A stretch of 64,000 nt of DNA from JACJYC01 sp964558465 (lineage in GTDB: Bacteria; Bacteroidota; Bacteroidia; Chitinophagales; Saprospiraceae). Location: positions 186,001 to 250,000 of the forward strand of contig CAZLEF010000001.1 of NCBI GenBank assembly GCA_964558465.1, given 5' to 3'. Each line of letters opens with the position of its first letter. Positions within the stretch are counted from its first letter, which is position 1. This document shows, piece by piece, positions 17,499 to 25,690 of the stretch. A program made the translations under genes and the position numbers. The notes below the pieces were generated by a model. The model ran no database searches. It worked only from the letters and a program-made list of their open reading frames with translations, and was not told the DNA's origin.

Positions 17499-17602
17499 TG
17501 TATTTCGGTTGACTGCTGAACCATTAAGGGCGCCAGGATGATTAAGGAACAAGGGGAGGACCCATGTTGTTCTTTTGAGGGAATCAAATGTATGAAACGG
17601 CG

Positions 17603-18148
17603 TTATGATTGGCGACTGTTCGCCATGAGGTGCAACTGTTGCACGGTGTTCCAGTTGCGGGTAGTGGCCTTTACTTTCAGTTTTTTCTCAAAAAGGTTGT
17701 TCGACAATTTGGAGGTTCCGTACCCGTCCGGACAATGCAGGTAAACCTCCTTGCCTTTGAGTACACAGGATTCGGAGGCTGCTTTGAAAGGTTGTATCTT
17801 TTCCATCAGGTCCGGATCGGGCGCTTCGTCCAGGAAGGTTACGTGCAAGGTTTTGGGGTCGTAGTCGAGAGAAAAAGGGATGCCATGCAGGATTTTTTCC
17901 CATTCTTCCGCATCCCGGATGATGACGGGTACGTTCATGCCGAAATTTTGCAGAATTTTTTCCTCCAGTTGTTTTTCCAGGGCCCGGGGGTCGGTTTTTT
18001 TGTATTGAAAAACAACGTTACCACTTTGGATATAGGTCCGGACGCCGGTAAACCCCATTTCACCGAGGCAGGCCCGGAGGTCTTCCATTTTGAGTTTGTT
18101 CTGACCGCTCACGTTGATGCCGCGGAGGATGGCGATGTAGTTTGGCAT
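17603..18148 (-). CDS. DUF1697 family protein
   Basis: 181 residues from the ATG at 18148 (MPNYIAILRGINVSGQNKLKM), the family-typical N-terminus; the frame extends 8 codons upstream. Conserved features are LRGINVSGQ, LGFTGV-like MGFTGVRTYIQSGNVVF and a C-terminal WNTVQQL. DUF1697 proteins are small, cytoplasmic and uncharacterised. There is no informative operon context. Confidence 0.93.
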   Translation of the reverse strand: MPNYIAILRGINVSGQNKLKMEDLRACLGEMGFTGVRTYIQSGNVVFQYKKTDPRALEKQLEEKILQNFGMNVPVIIRDAEEWEKILHGIPFSLDYDPKTLHVTFLDEAPDPDLMEKIQPFKAASESCVLKGKEVYLHCPDGYGTSKLSNNLFEKKLKVKATTRNWNTVQQLHLMANSRQS

Positions 18149-18330
18149 GGCCCGTGTATGTTTGGTGTGCAAAATGAGGGCATTTTCTCACTTCCGCAAG
18201 TTTCGGGTTGGTTTTGAATTGCCAACCGCTCAAATTTGACCGCCAACCGCGCATTTACAAACAGAACAATATTTGAACTTTCATTTCTTTGCACAGGATA
18301 ATCAATATCACCTTTTTTAAACGAATCAAA

Positions 18331-19818
18331 ATGATCCGCATCCCAACCGTTGCAAGCGCCGATCAGGACCTGGACCCAAAGGACTGGAAAGCTCTGCGCG
18401 CCCTTGGTCATCAAATGATCGATGATATGATGGATTACCTGGAGCAGATCGGCCGGGGGCCCGTATGGCGGCCCATGCCCGATGCGGCCAAGGCGTTCCT
18501 CCGGGAGGATATACCCCAAAAGCCGGACGATCCTGTTGCAGTGTATGAAGCGTTCAAACAATATATCCTGCCATACAACAAAGGGAATATCCATCCCCGT
18601 TTCTGGGGCTGGGTACAGGGTACCGGTACGCCCTTCGGCGCTTTGGCAGAATTCCTGGCTGCATCCATGAATCCCAACGTCGGCATTGGAGAGCACGCGG
18701 CGATGTACGTCGACCGTCAGGTGATCGAATGGTGCAAACAAATGATGAATTACCCGGCCGAGGCATCGGGCATTTTGTTGAGCGGCGGTTCGATGGCAAA
18801 TATCACGGCGCTGGCAGTGGCGCGCAATCACCAAGCCGACGGCTTGGGCATGGATGTCCGGAGATCCGGGTTGAAATCCCTCTCCGGCCAACTGACGTTG
18901 TATTATTCCACAGAAACACATAGTTGCATGCAGAAAGCCGCGGAGGTACTGGGGTTGGGTATGGATGCGGTCAGGAAGATCAGCGTGGATGCGGATTACC
19001 GGATCAACACAGCGGAACTGGAAACGCGGATACAGGAAGATCTTGCCGCGGGTAACCTGCCTTTTTGCGTGGTTGGCAATGCAGGAACCGTCAACACTGG
19101 CGCCATTGATCCGCTGGATGAATTAAAAAGGATTTCTGAAAAATACGGCCTTTGGTTTCATGTCGACGGGGCGTTTGGTGCGCTGGCCAAACTGGTTCCG
19201 GAATATGCGGAAACTTTAAAGCCCATTGAACAGGCGGACAGTGTGGCCTTTGACCTGCACAAATGGATGTATATGCCCTACGAGATCGGTTGCGTACTGA
19301 TCAAAAACGCGGAAGCCCACCGGAACGCTTTTGCCGTAACGCCGGTTTATTTGTCGGCGGAGCAAAGAGGTCTTGCAGGCGGCCCCGATCCGATGAACAA
19401 TTTTGGACTGGAACTTTCGCGCGGGTTCAAAGCCCTTAAAGTCTGGATGTCGCTGAAAGAACACGGGCTGGAAAAATACAGCAGGATGATCCGGCAGAAT
19501 ATTGCGCAGGCGTTTTATTTGGGCGAGCTTGTCGAAGCCGACGAAGCGTTGGAACTCGTGGCGCCCGTGACGATGAACATTGTTTGTTACCGGTACCGCG
19601 AAGAGGGATTATCTGAAGAAACACTCAATAAGCTGAACAAGGAAATCCTGATACAACTCCAGGAACAAGGTATCGCCTCGCCTTCGTCGACGGTGTTGAA
19701 CGGCCGGTTTGCCATACGTGTGGCAAATGTCAACCAGCGGAGTAAAAACGCTGATTTTGAGGTATTAGCCAGGGAGACGGTGCGGATTGGAAAGGTGTTG
19801 ACTGATGACCGGGTTTAA
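18331..19818 (+). CDS. Group II PLP-dependent amino-acid decarboxylase
   Basis: 495 residues from the ATG at 18331 (MIRIPTVASADQDLDP); 14 extra in-frame codons upstream are not family-like. The fold is that of aromatic-amino-acid/glutamate decarboxylases. IHPRFWGWVQGTGTP resembles the substrate loop, SGGSMANITALAVAR binds the PLP phosphate, VVGNAGTVNTGAIDPL and HVDGAFGAL hold the ring aspartate, and K311 in FDLHKWMYMP is the Schiff-base lysine. The substrate cannot be settled from motifs; aromatic L-amino acid or a relative such as 2,4-diaminobutyrate are both possible. Transcribed alone. Confidence 0.88.
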   Translation: MIRIPTVASADQDLDPKDWKALRALGHQMIDDMMDYLEQIGRGPVWRPMPDAAKAFLREDIPQKPDDPVAVYEAFKQYILPYNKGNIHPRFWGWVQGTGTPFGALAEFLAASMNPNVGIGEHAAMYVDRQVIEWCKQMMNYPAEASGILLSGGSMANITALAVARNHQADGLGMDVRRSGLKSLSGQLTLYYSTETHSCMQKAAEVLGLGMDAVRKISVDADYRINTAELETRIQEDLAAGNLPFCVVGNAGTVNTGAIDPLDELKRISEKYGLWFHVDGAFGALAKLVPEYAETLKPIEQADSVAFDLHKWMYMPYEIGCVLIKNAEAHRNAFAVTPVYLSAEQRGLAGGPDPMNNFGLELSRGFKALKVWMSLKEHGLEKYSRMIRQNIAQAFYLGELVEADEALELVAPVTMNIVCYRYREEGLSEETLNKLNKEILIQLQEQGIASPSSTVLNGRFAIRVANVNQRSKNADFEVLARETVRIGKVLTDDRV

Positions 19819-19836
19819 TTGGCGATGTTGGGGTTT

Positions 19837-19866
19837 GGGGTTGTTTGGGGTTGTTTGGGGTTGTTT
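19837..19866 (+). repeat. GGGGTTGTTT tandem repeat, three copies
   Basis: Three perfect head-to-tail copies of a 10-bp unit lie in the short spacer between the decarboxylase stop and the stop of the convergent HAD gene. The preceding GTTGGGGTTT is a degraded fourth copy. Confidence 0.85.
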
Positions 19867-19872
19867 GGACAT

Positions 19873-20562
19873 TCAGTTTTTTAAATGCGGGATGATTTCC
19901 GAAATTTTTTCCACGGCCCGGAAATTCGGATGATCTACATGGTGGTCAATTTTTTCATGCGCCCAGGTGGTATGGTAGGGAACGTGGATGCCGTGACCGC
20001 CGAGGGAGAGGACCGGCAGGATATCCGATTTAAGGGAATTGCCGATCATCATAAACTCCTCTGGCCGGATATCCAGGTGTTTGATCAGTTTGAAATAGTC
20101 TCCTTCCTGTTTTTCGGACATGATCTCGATATGATGGAAATATTTTTCGAGGCCTGATTTTCTGAGTTTTCGTTCCTGGTCGAGCAGGTCTCCCTTGGTG
20201 GCGATCACCAGCCGGTAACCGGTTTTTAAAGCGGCCAGCACCTCTTCCACCCCGTCGAGCAATTCGATGGGTTTTTGCAGGAGTTCCTTTCCGTATTCGA
20301 TGGCTTTTTCAATCACATCGACGTGGACGGTTTTGCCGGACACCCGGATGGCCGTTTCGATCATGGACAGCATGAAGGCTTTGATTCCGTAGCCGTAAAG
20401 CGACAGGTTCTGCATTTCGGTTTTAAACAGTTCCTTTTCTACGGTATGGTGCGGATGAAAATCTTCCAGAAGGCTGCAAAATTTCTTTTCCATTTCCTGG
20501 AAATAGGGTTCGTTTACCCAGAGGGTATCGTCTGCGTCGAATGCGATTACTTTAACCGTCAT
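19873..20562 (-). CDS. HAD-superfamily hydrolase (phosphatase)
   Basis: 229 residues. Motif I is FDADDTLW (D9 nucleophile, D11 acid/base), motif II is IATKG around residue 120, and motif III/IV is the C-terminal MIGNSLKSDILP. A helical cap lies between residues 20 and 100. It resembles YjjG-like 5'-nucleotidase and related small-molecule phosphatases. The substrate is unknown. The gene ends next to the 10-bp tandem repeat and is followed upstream, 33 nt away, by the deacetylase gene on the same strand. Confidence 0.9.
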   Translation of the reverse strand: MTVKVIAFDADDTLWVNEPYFQEMEKKFCSLLEDFHPHHTVEKELFKTEMQNLSLYGYGIKAFMLSMIETAIRVSGKTVHVDVIEKAIEYGKELLQKPIELLDGVEEVLAALKTGYRLVIATKGDLLDQERKLRKSGLEKYFHHIEIMSEKQEGDYFKLIKHLDIRPEEFMMIGNSLKSDILPVLSLGGHGIHVPYHTTWAHEKIDHHVDHPNFRAVEKISEIIPHLKN

Positions 20563-20595
20563 TGCGGGTAATTTTTGAGGTCTTGTGTTGGGCAG

Positions 20596-21549
20596 TTATT
20601 CATTCAGCAATTTTCCAATCTCTCTCCAGGTAATTAATCTGATCCCTTCCTGCGCCAGGATTTTCCGGCAGATCTTGCTGGTGAAAAAGTCAAAGTCGGC
20701 CTGCCGCCAGGCGGCGCCCCAATCCGGATGGTCTACGGTGACGCCTTGCATTTCAGCATTGTCGTAGGCCAGGTGGATGAGGAGCACATTGACGCCCGGT
20801 TGCAGGTTGCGCAGGGTTTTTTCGTAGTATTTGGCCATGCCCTGTTTAAAATCGTCCGGCAGGGCGGTGAGTACGCGATCAACTATAATATTTTCGCCGG
20901 CCATTTTTTGGCGGGTATCTTCCGGAAACTGCTGCAAAAATTCGGCGCTGAACATGGCCGGCACGCCGTATTCGCGGCCCAGGCGCAGGTACAAATCCAG
21001 GAAACCGGTATTTGCATTAAAAAGGCAGCCCATATGGCTGTCCAAATGGGTCGGTTGGATACCCATGGCCCTGGCTTTTTCGATCTGGGCGCGCAGTTCT
21101 TTTTCCACTTCTCCGAGGCGGGCGTTGGCGGCGAGGTCGGCGCAATTGTCATAAAAATACCCGTCCGGATCCAACAGGCTGCTTACTTCGCTTCGAGCCG
21201 CAGCGGGGCCCCATTTGAAATGTTTCCATTCGCTGGTGAGGGTGAGGTGCAGACCCAGGTCGTGGTCCGGGTGGATTTTGGCGTAATCCGCCACTTCGGG
21301 CAGCCATGGACAAGGGACCATGATGCTGGCGGAATTGACCAAACCTTTTTCAATCCCTTTGAAGCTTGCCTGGTTTTGGGCATGCGCTACAGCCAGATCG
21401 TCGGCGTGTACGATCAGCAATTTGGTATTGGCAGGATAGCCCAACCGCTCAGCGAGGGATGATTGTCCTTTCGAAGAGACGACAAAGGCGCAGAAAAGGC
21501 AAATGACGGCAGAAAAACGAAAAAACGATGCATTTCTCATATGGCTCAT
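20596..21549 (-). CDS. Exported ChbG/HpnK (YdjC)-family deacetylase
   Basis: 317 residues with an N-terminal signal peptide (core VICLFCAFVVSSKGQ); the ATG at 21540 is an alternative start. The catalytic site of YdjC-like carbohydrate deacetylases is recognisable: HADDLAVAHAQN (Asp pair), a histidine region in LGLHLTLTSEW, and THLDSHMG, the metal-binding H-x2-SH type. Family members deacetylate chitooligosaccharides or related amino sugars. Export suggests action on a cell-wall or environmental glycan. The carbohydrate substrate is not known. Confidence 0.85.
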   Translation of the reverse strand: MSHMRNASFFRFSAVICLFCAFVVSSKGQSSLAERLGYPANTKLLIVHADDLAVAHAQNQASFKGIEKGLVNSASIMVPCPWLPEVADYAKIHPDHDLGLHLTLTSEWKHFKWGPAAARSEVSSLLDPDGYFYDNCADLAANARLGEVEKELRAQIEKARAMGIQPTHLDSHMGCLFNANTGFLDLYLRLGREYGVPAMFSAEFLQQFPEDTRQKMAGENIIVDRVLTALPDDFKQGMAKYYEKTLRNLQPGVNVLLIHLAYDNAEMQGVTVDHPDWGAAWRQADFDFFTSKICRKILAQEGIRLITWREIGKLLNE

Positions 21550-21633
21550 TCCCGATTTGTTGAGCTAAATTAGGTTGAAAAACGGCAAAATCACAACAAA
21601 CGCAAAATTTTTACCGGAACGATCAGGCACGGA

Positions 21634-22569
21634 TCAGATCTCCGTCACCACCTTTTTCACCGGCGAACGCATTTCCGGGTTCAGACTGTTCAAAATAGCC
21701 TCCTTTAGAACCTCCACCAGTCTTTTTTTTACAAAATGCCGGTAGGTGACCAGGCTGATCTCCCGGACAGGCGCCGGGGATTTAAAAAAACGGATATTGT
21801 CGCGCTGTTCCGGTTTGAGGTCCTTCAGCGCCAGTTCGGGCAGGATCGTGACGCCCTGGTACGTATCCACAAATTTTTTCAGGGTTTCGATGCTGCCGGT
21901 CTCGAAATCGAACTGGTGCACCGCTTTTTCCCGCTTTTTCAATTCACAGAGGTTGATCACCTGTGTGCGCAGGCAATGCCCTTCCTCCAGGAGCCATAGC
22001 CGGTTGACATCGATATCATCGGCCAGCAGGTATTTTTTTTTCATCAGTTTTTCACCCGAAGAAGCATAAACGACGAACTGTTCGTAAAAAAGCGGTTCCT
22101 CGCGCAGGGACGGCTGGTTGAGAGGGGTTGCAAGAATGGCAATATCCAGCTCGTTTTGCTGTAATTTCCGGATGGCATTCTCCGTCATCATTTCGTAAAC
22201 CTGCAAAGTGACGAGCGGATATTGTTTGAGGAACGACCGCATGAACAACGGCAGGAGATAGGGCGCCAGGGTGGGGATGATGCCCAGTTTCAGTGCGCCT
22301 TTCACTTCCCCTTTTTCTTCCTGCACGATCTCTTTCATGCGGCTGACTTCCTGCAGGACGATTTTTGCCTGCAGGATAAGCTTTTCACCCGTTTCCGTTG
22401 GGACAACCGGATGTTTGCTGCGGTCGAATATCCGGACTCCCAGTTCTTCCTCCAGCTTTTTGATCATCATGCTCAGGGTGGCCTGGGTGACAAAACAGCG
22501 CTCGGCCGCCGTGACAAAATGCCGGGTGGCGTCCACCGCGGCGATGTATTCCAGTTGCTGTAAATTCAA
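21634..22569 (-). CDS. oxyR: OxyR-type LysR-family peroxide sensor
   Basis: 311 residues. The N-terminal 60 residues form the winged helix-turn-helix (RHFVTAAERCFVTQATLSMMIKKLE). The regulatory domain contains EEGHCLRTQVINLC, in which C199 and C208 have exactly the spacing, and even the numbering, of the peroxide-sensing cysteines of E. coli OxyR (GHCLRDQ-type motif). It should form a C199-C208 disulfide on H2O2 exposure and activate peroxide defence genes. The start is a TTG at 22569, inside a TTTG; no in-frame ATG fits the family N-terminus. The OsmC gene lies 137 nt upstream on the same strand and is a plausible target. Confidence 0.92.
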   Translation of the reverse strand: MNLQQLEYIAAVDATRHFVTAAERCFVTQATLSMMIKKLEEELGVRIFDRSKHPVVPTETGEKLILQAKIVLQEVSRMKEIVQEEKGEVKGALKLGIIPTLAPYLLPLFMRSFLKQYPLVTLQVYEMMTENAIRKLQQNELDIAILATPLNQPSLREEPLFYEQFVVYASSGEKLMKKKYLLADDIDVNRLWLLEEGHCLRTQVINLCELKKREKAVHQFDFETGSIETLKKFVDTYQGVTILPELALKDLKPEQRDNIRFFKSPAPVREISLVTYRHFVKKRLVEVLKEAILNSLNPEMRSPVKKVVTEI

Positions 22570-22589
22570 AGGTATCGATATTGTCTATG

Positions 22590-22597
22590 CAAAGATA
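22590..22597 (-). promoter_or_regulatory. Candidate -7 element for oxyR
   Basis: TATCTTTG on the minus strand fits TAnnTTTG exactly and would give a leader of about 15-20 nt before the TTG start at 22569. An AT-rich stretch precedes it. A second match, TACCTTTG (22574-22567), overlaps the start codon itself and is less likely to be used. Confidence 0.45.
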
Positions 22598-22706
22598 AGA
22601 ATTATCAATTTGATTTATTGATTTATCCTCGACAACCACGAGCGCAACAACAAAAGACCTGGCCAAATGGAAAAAGGTTTAACAGTGCGGGAATTCCTAA
22701 AAAGCT

Positions 22707-23105
22707 CTAAACAGTTTTCATTTTACTGCTGATCTGTACCGGATGGGTCAGCGACCAATGCACCGGACATTTATCGGCAATTTCCATCAATCTTTCCCGT
22801 TGCTCGTCGGTCAGGTCGCCGGTCAATTCGATCTGGCATTGCATGCGGGTGACGTTCTGTGTTTTATCCCTTTCCAGGCTCACCTCTACTTTGATCTCCT
22901 CCAGGTCCCATTGTTTCCGATCGGCGTACATACGCAGCGTGATAGTGGTGCAGGCCGCCAGGGCGCCGCAAAGCAGTTCGGAGGGTGCGGGGCCCAGGTC
23001 GCTGCCGCCTTTGTCTTCCGGTTCATCCGAAAGGATCTCGTGCCTGTCGTTTTGCAGCGTGGTTTTGTAGCCGGCTTTTCCGGTCTTTGCAGTGATTTGT
23101 ATCAT
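22707..23105 (-). CDS. OsmC/Ohr-family peroxide-reducing protein
   Basis: 132 residues. The redox cysteines of the family are present: C52 in ALAACTTITLRMYA and C113 in ADKCPVHWSL. The glycine-rich EDKGGSDLGPAPSELL precedes the first. These cytoplasmic proteins reduce organic hydroperoxides or, as YhfA-like relatives, have related thiol chemistry. The length fits the short OsmC branch rather than Ohr proper. Its position between oxyR and the PLP enzyme, all on the minus strand, suggests peroxide control. Confidence 0.9.
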   Translation of the reverse strand: MIQITAKTGKAGYKTTLQNDRHEILSDEPEDKGGSDLGPAPSELLCGALAACTTITLRMYADRKQWDLEEIKVEVSLERDKTQNVTRMQCQIELTGDLTDEQRERLMEIADKCPVHWSLTHPVQISSKMKTV

Positions 23106-23116
23106 GAAAACTTTAA

Positions 23117-24313
23117 TTAAGAAAAACTCAATCCCAATCCCCGGTAAGTAACGGCTTTTCCGGCTATTTTCCCATCCCGGACCAGGAACAATTCATTAAA
23201 ATGTTCACACAATTCCCCGGCTTTGGCGTGGCGCAGGTAAACCGGATCGCCGATCTCCAGCGGTTCGGGGCCCGGATAAAACACGGGGGTTTGCACTTCC
23301 CCTGCGCCTTCGTTTTTGTCGAGCCGTGCGCCCGCCGGCAAATAAACCCGGGGCGCTTTGATCCGTTCCACTCCACCGGAAGCGATATAGCCGCCACCGT
23401 GGCAGGTATAAACCCCGGGCTTCGGTATCCGGACCACCTGGACGGCGTACAACAGCGCGGGTTGCAGCCGGAAATTCTGGTAGTTGTCGAACAAATGGGG
23501 CGCATAAAAGCCGGAACCCACCGTGATCTCTGTAACGGCGGTTTCTTCGGCGGTGCTTTCCATGCTGCCGGTTCCGCCGCCGTTGACCAGCCGAAGGGTT
23601 GGAAACTGGTTTTTTAACAGGTCAACCGCTTCTTTTCGCCACGACCCGATCTTTCGGATGGCTTTTGCCTTCAGGCGCCGGATCGCCAGGTTTTTTAATC
23701 CGTTGCCGGGGATCCGGTCGCCCAAACCGGCGATTTGCGCTTCATACCCCATAATGCCTTCCACACGGATATATTCGCAGTTTTTCAGTTTTTGCATGAA
23801 GGCGTACAGTTGGTCGCGGCCGGTGATGGGCGACCGCCACACGCCAAAATGCAGAAATTTCAGGTCAAGCGACAAGTCAATGTCTACACAAACCGGAAAA
23901 ACGACCCCTGCCCGGCGACCCGCCTGCTCGATCAGGTCGAGGTGAACGGCATGGTCGACCATCAGGCAGATCTTTTTGCCTTTTTTCAGCGCCCGGCCGA
24001 CGGCTTCGATTAGCGATTCCTCCACCACGGGGTAACCCAGCAAAATATCATCAAACCCGTTTTCTGCGAGATAGAGCGCTTCCCGGCCGTGAAAGGCCAT
24101 GATCCCCCGGATGCGCGGATCGGCGCCGAGCAGGTACCTCAGGATGTCGGGAGAACGGACGGACTTGGACGCAACGCGGATATTTTTTTTCCCGGCCCTT
24201 TTCACCTGTATCCGGATGTTTTCGTCCAGCAATTCCATATCCAGAAAAGCGTGGGGAAAAGCCCGGCCGGTCAGCACGGATTTGTAGTACGGGTATTTTT
24301 GATCTGGCGTCAT
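23117..24313 (-). CDS. D-threonine aldolase/D-serine dehydratase-like PLP enzyme
   Basis: 398 residues. It has a fold-type III PLP barrel of the alanine-racemase kind with the Schiff-base lysine K50 in RVASKSVRS, and a C-terminal beta domain with CHGGGYIASGG and AGELCEHFNE, where the Cys/His pair is the likely metal site of this family. It is usually annotated as an amino acid deaminase/aldolase and is expected to act on D-threonine or D-serine-like substrates. Its ATG overlaps the stop of the upstream lactone oxidase by 4 nt (ATGA), so the two are translationally coupled. The real substrate is not known. Confidence 0.85.
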   Translation of the reverse strand: MTPDQKYPYYKSVLTGRAFPHAFLDMELLDENIRIQVKRAGKKNIRVASKSVRSPDILRYLLGADPRIRGIMAFHGREALYLAENGFDDILLGYPVVEESLIEAVGRALKKGKKICLMVDHAVHLDLIEQAGRRAGVVFPVCVDIDLSLDLKFLHFGVWRSPITGRDQLYAFMQKLKNCEYIRVEGIMGYEAQIAGLGDRIPGNGLKNLAIRRLKAKAIRKIGSWRKEAVDLLKNQFPTLRLVNGGGTGSMESTAEETAVTEITVGSGFYAPHLFDNYQNFRLQPALLYAVQVVRIPKPGVYTCHGGGYIASGGVERIKAPRVYLPAGARLDKNEGAGEVQTPVFYPGPEPLEIGDPVYLRHAKAGELCEHFNELFLVRDGKIAGKAVTYRGLGLSFS

Positions 24314-25602
24314 GCTGTTATTCCAAAAACGGACTTCAAAAAAACATTCAGGAAAATTCCGTCCGGGTCCTGGTTTTTCCGGATCGCGTTGAAGGTATCA
24401 AATTCCGGGTACCGGGCGGCGTATTCGACCCCCTGCAAGGTATGGATTTTTCCCCAATGCGGTCGTCCGCCGTAGGCCAGAAAAATGGGTTCCAATGCAG
24501 TAAAATAAGGTCTGAAGTCTTTTTTATGGTAGGCGTGGCAGGCGATATAGGCCGAGTCGCGCCCGTAAGCCGGGCTGAGCGGGATGTTGTCGGCTTTGGC
24601 CGTTCGGTTCTCCAGCGGGAATACAATGGATGTAAAATTTTTGTTCACCTCCCGGGTCACGTCCCGCATGCAATCCCCGTAAGCTTCCAGCGGGATATTG
24701 TACTCCATTTCGTTGAAGCGGACGAGGCGGCGGGTGCAGAATACCCGGTCGCTGCGGTCGACCTTGCGGTACCTGCTGACGGTGGCGGCTGAAAACCGTG
24801 ATAAGGCGGGGGTATAGGACGGGAAACGCCGCGACAACTGGCAGACCAGCAGGAAACCGTAATTTTCCAGCAGGTATTCCTGCACAAAATATCGGATGCC
24901 GCTGTTATTAACCGGTTTTTCCCCGGTGATGTTCCCTTTTTTGGTCATCACCAGGTCCGAATGCGGGAACCAGTAAAACTCGAAGTGGCGGTTGTCACGG
25001 TTCAGGTCCGGGAAGGCGTCCAGTGTAGGTTGCAGGCCGGCCTTTTCGATGACCAGTTCCAGATTGTAGGCCGGTACGCATTGCAGCGTCACCTCTGCGA
25101 TTACCCCTAGGGCGCCCAGCGATATTTGCGCTGCGCGGAACAGGTCGGGGTTGCGGGTATCTGAACATTCTACGATCTCGCCTTTGCCGTTCACCAGGCG
25201 GAGGGCCTTCACCAGGGTGCTGATATTGCCCAGGCTGGCGCCTGTGCCATGGGTACCTGTGCTGACGGCGCCTGCCACGGACTGGCGGTCGATATCCCCC
25301 AGGTTGGCCAGCGCGAGGCCATGCGCGGCCAGGAGTTTGTTGAGTTGGTACAGGCGTGTACCCGCTTTTACGGTGGCGGTCATGGCGGTTTTATCCACGC
25401 CAATCAACCCCTGGTACCGGTCGAGACTGAGGAGGATGTCAGGGGTGGCGCAAAGCGAGGTAAAGGAGTGGCCGGCGCCGATGGTGCGAATGGCTTTACC
25501 AGTTTCGAGGGCGCGGAAGACGATCCTTTGGATTTCCTCTTCCGAGGCGGGGTATTCCATCGTGGCGGGGAACCACTGCAGGTAGCCTGACCAGTTTTTC
25601 AT
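24310..25602 (-). CDS. FAD-linked sugar-1,4-lactone oxidase (ALO/GULO family)
   Basis: 430 residues. An FAD-binding PCMH domain contains TIGAGHSFTSLC with H45, the position of the covalent flavin attachment in gulonolactone and arabinonolactone oxidases, and VAGAVSTGTHGTG, the pyrophosphate-binding segment. The C-terminal half is the ALO substrate domain ending FNAIRKNQDPDGIFLN. It should oxidise a sugar or aldonolactone with O2 and release H2O2. Placement directly before the PLP aldolase with a 4-nt overlap, and upstream of OsmC and OxyR, is notable because H2O2 is a product. Confidence 0.9.
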   Translation of the reverse strand: MKNWSGYLQWFPATMEYPASEEEIQRIVFRALETGKAIRTIGAGHSFTSLCATPDILLSLDRYQGLIGVDKTAMTATVKAGTRLYQLNKLLAAHGLALANLGDIDRQSVAGAVSTGTHGTGASLGNISTLVKALRLVNGKGEIVECSDTRNPDLFRAAQISLGALGVIAEVTLQCVPAYNLELVIEKAGLQPTLDAFPDLNRDNRHFEFYWFPHSDLVMTKKGNITGEKPVNNSGIRYFVQEYLLENYGFLLVCQLSRRFPSYTPALSRFSAATVSRYRKVDRSDRVFCTRRLVRFNEMEYNIPLEAYGDCMRDVTREVNKNFTSIVFPLENRTAKADNIPLSPAYGRDSAYIACHAYHKKDFRPYFTALEPIFLAYGGRPHWGKIHTLQGVEYAARYPEFDTFNAIRKNQDPDGIFLNVFLKSVFGITA

Positions 25603-25690
25603 ACGGGTGGTTTGAGTCGGTTAGGAGAACGCGAAGGTAGGGATTTTGAGGGATGATTTTTCAGGGAATATTCGAATGAACAAACAAACC

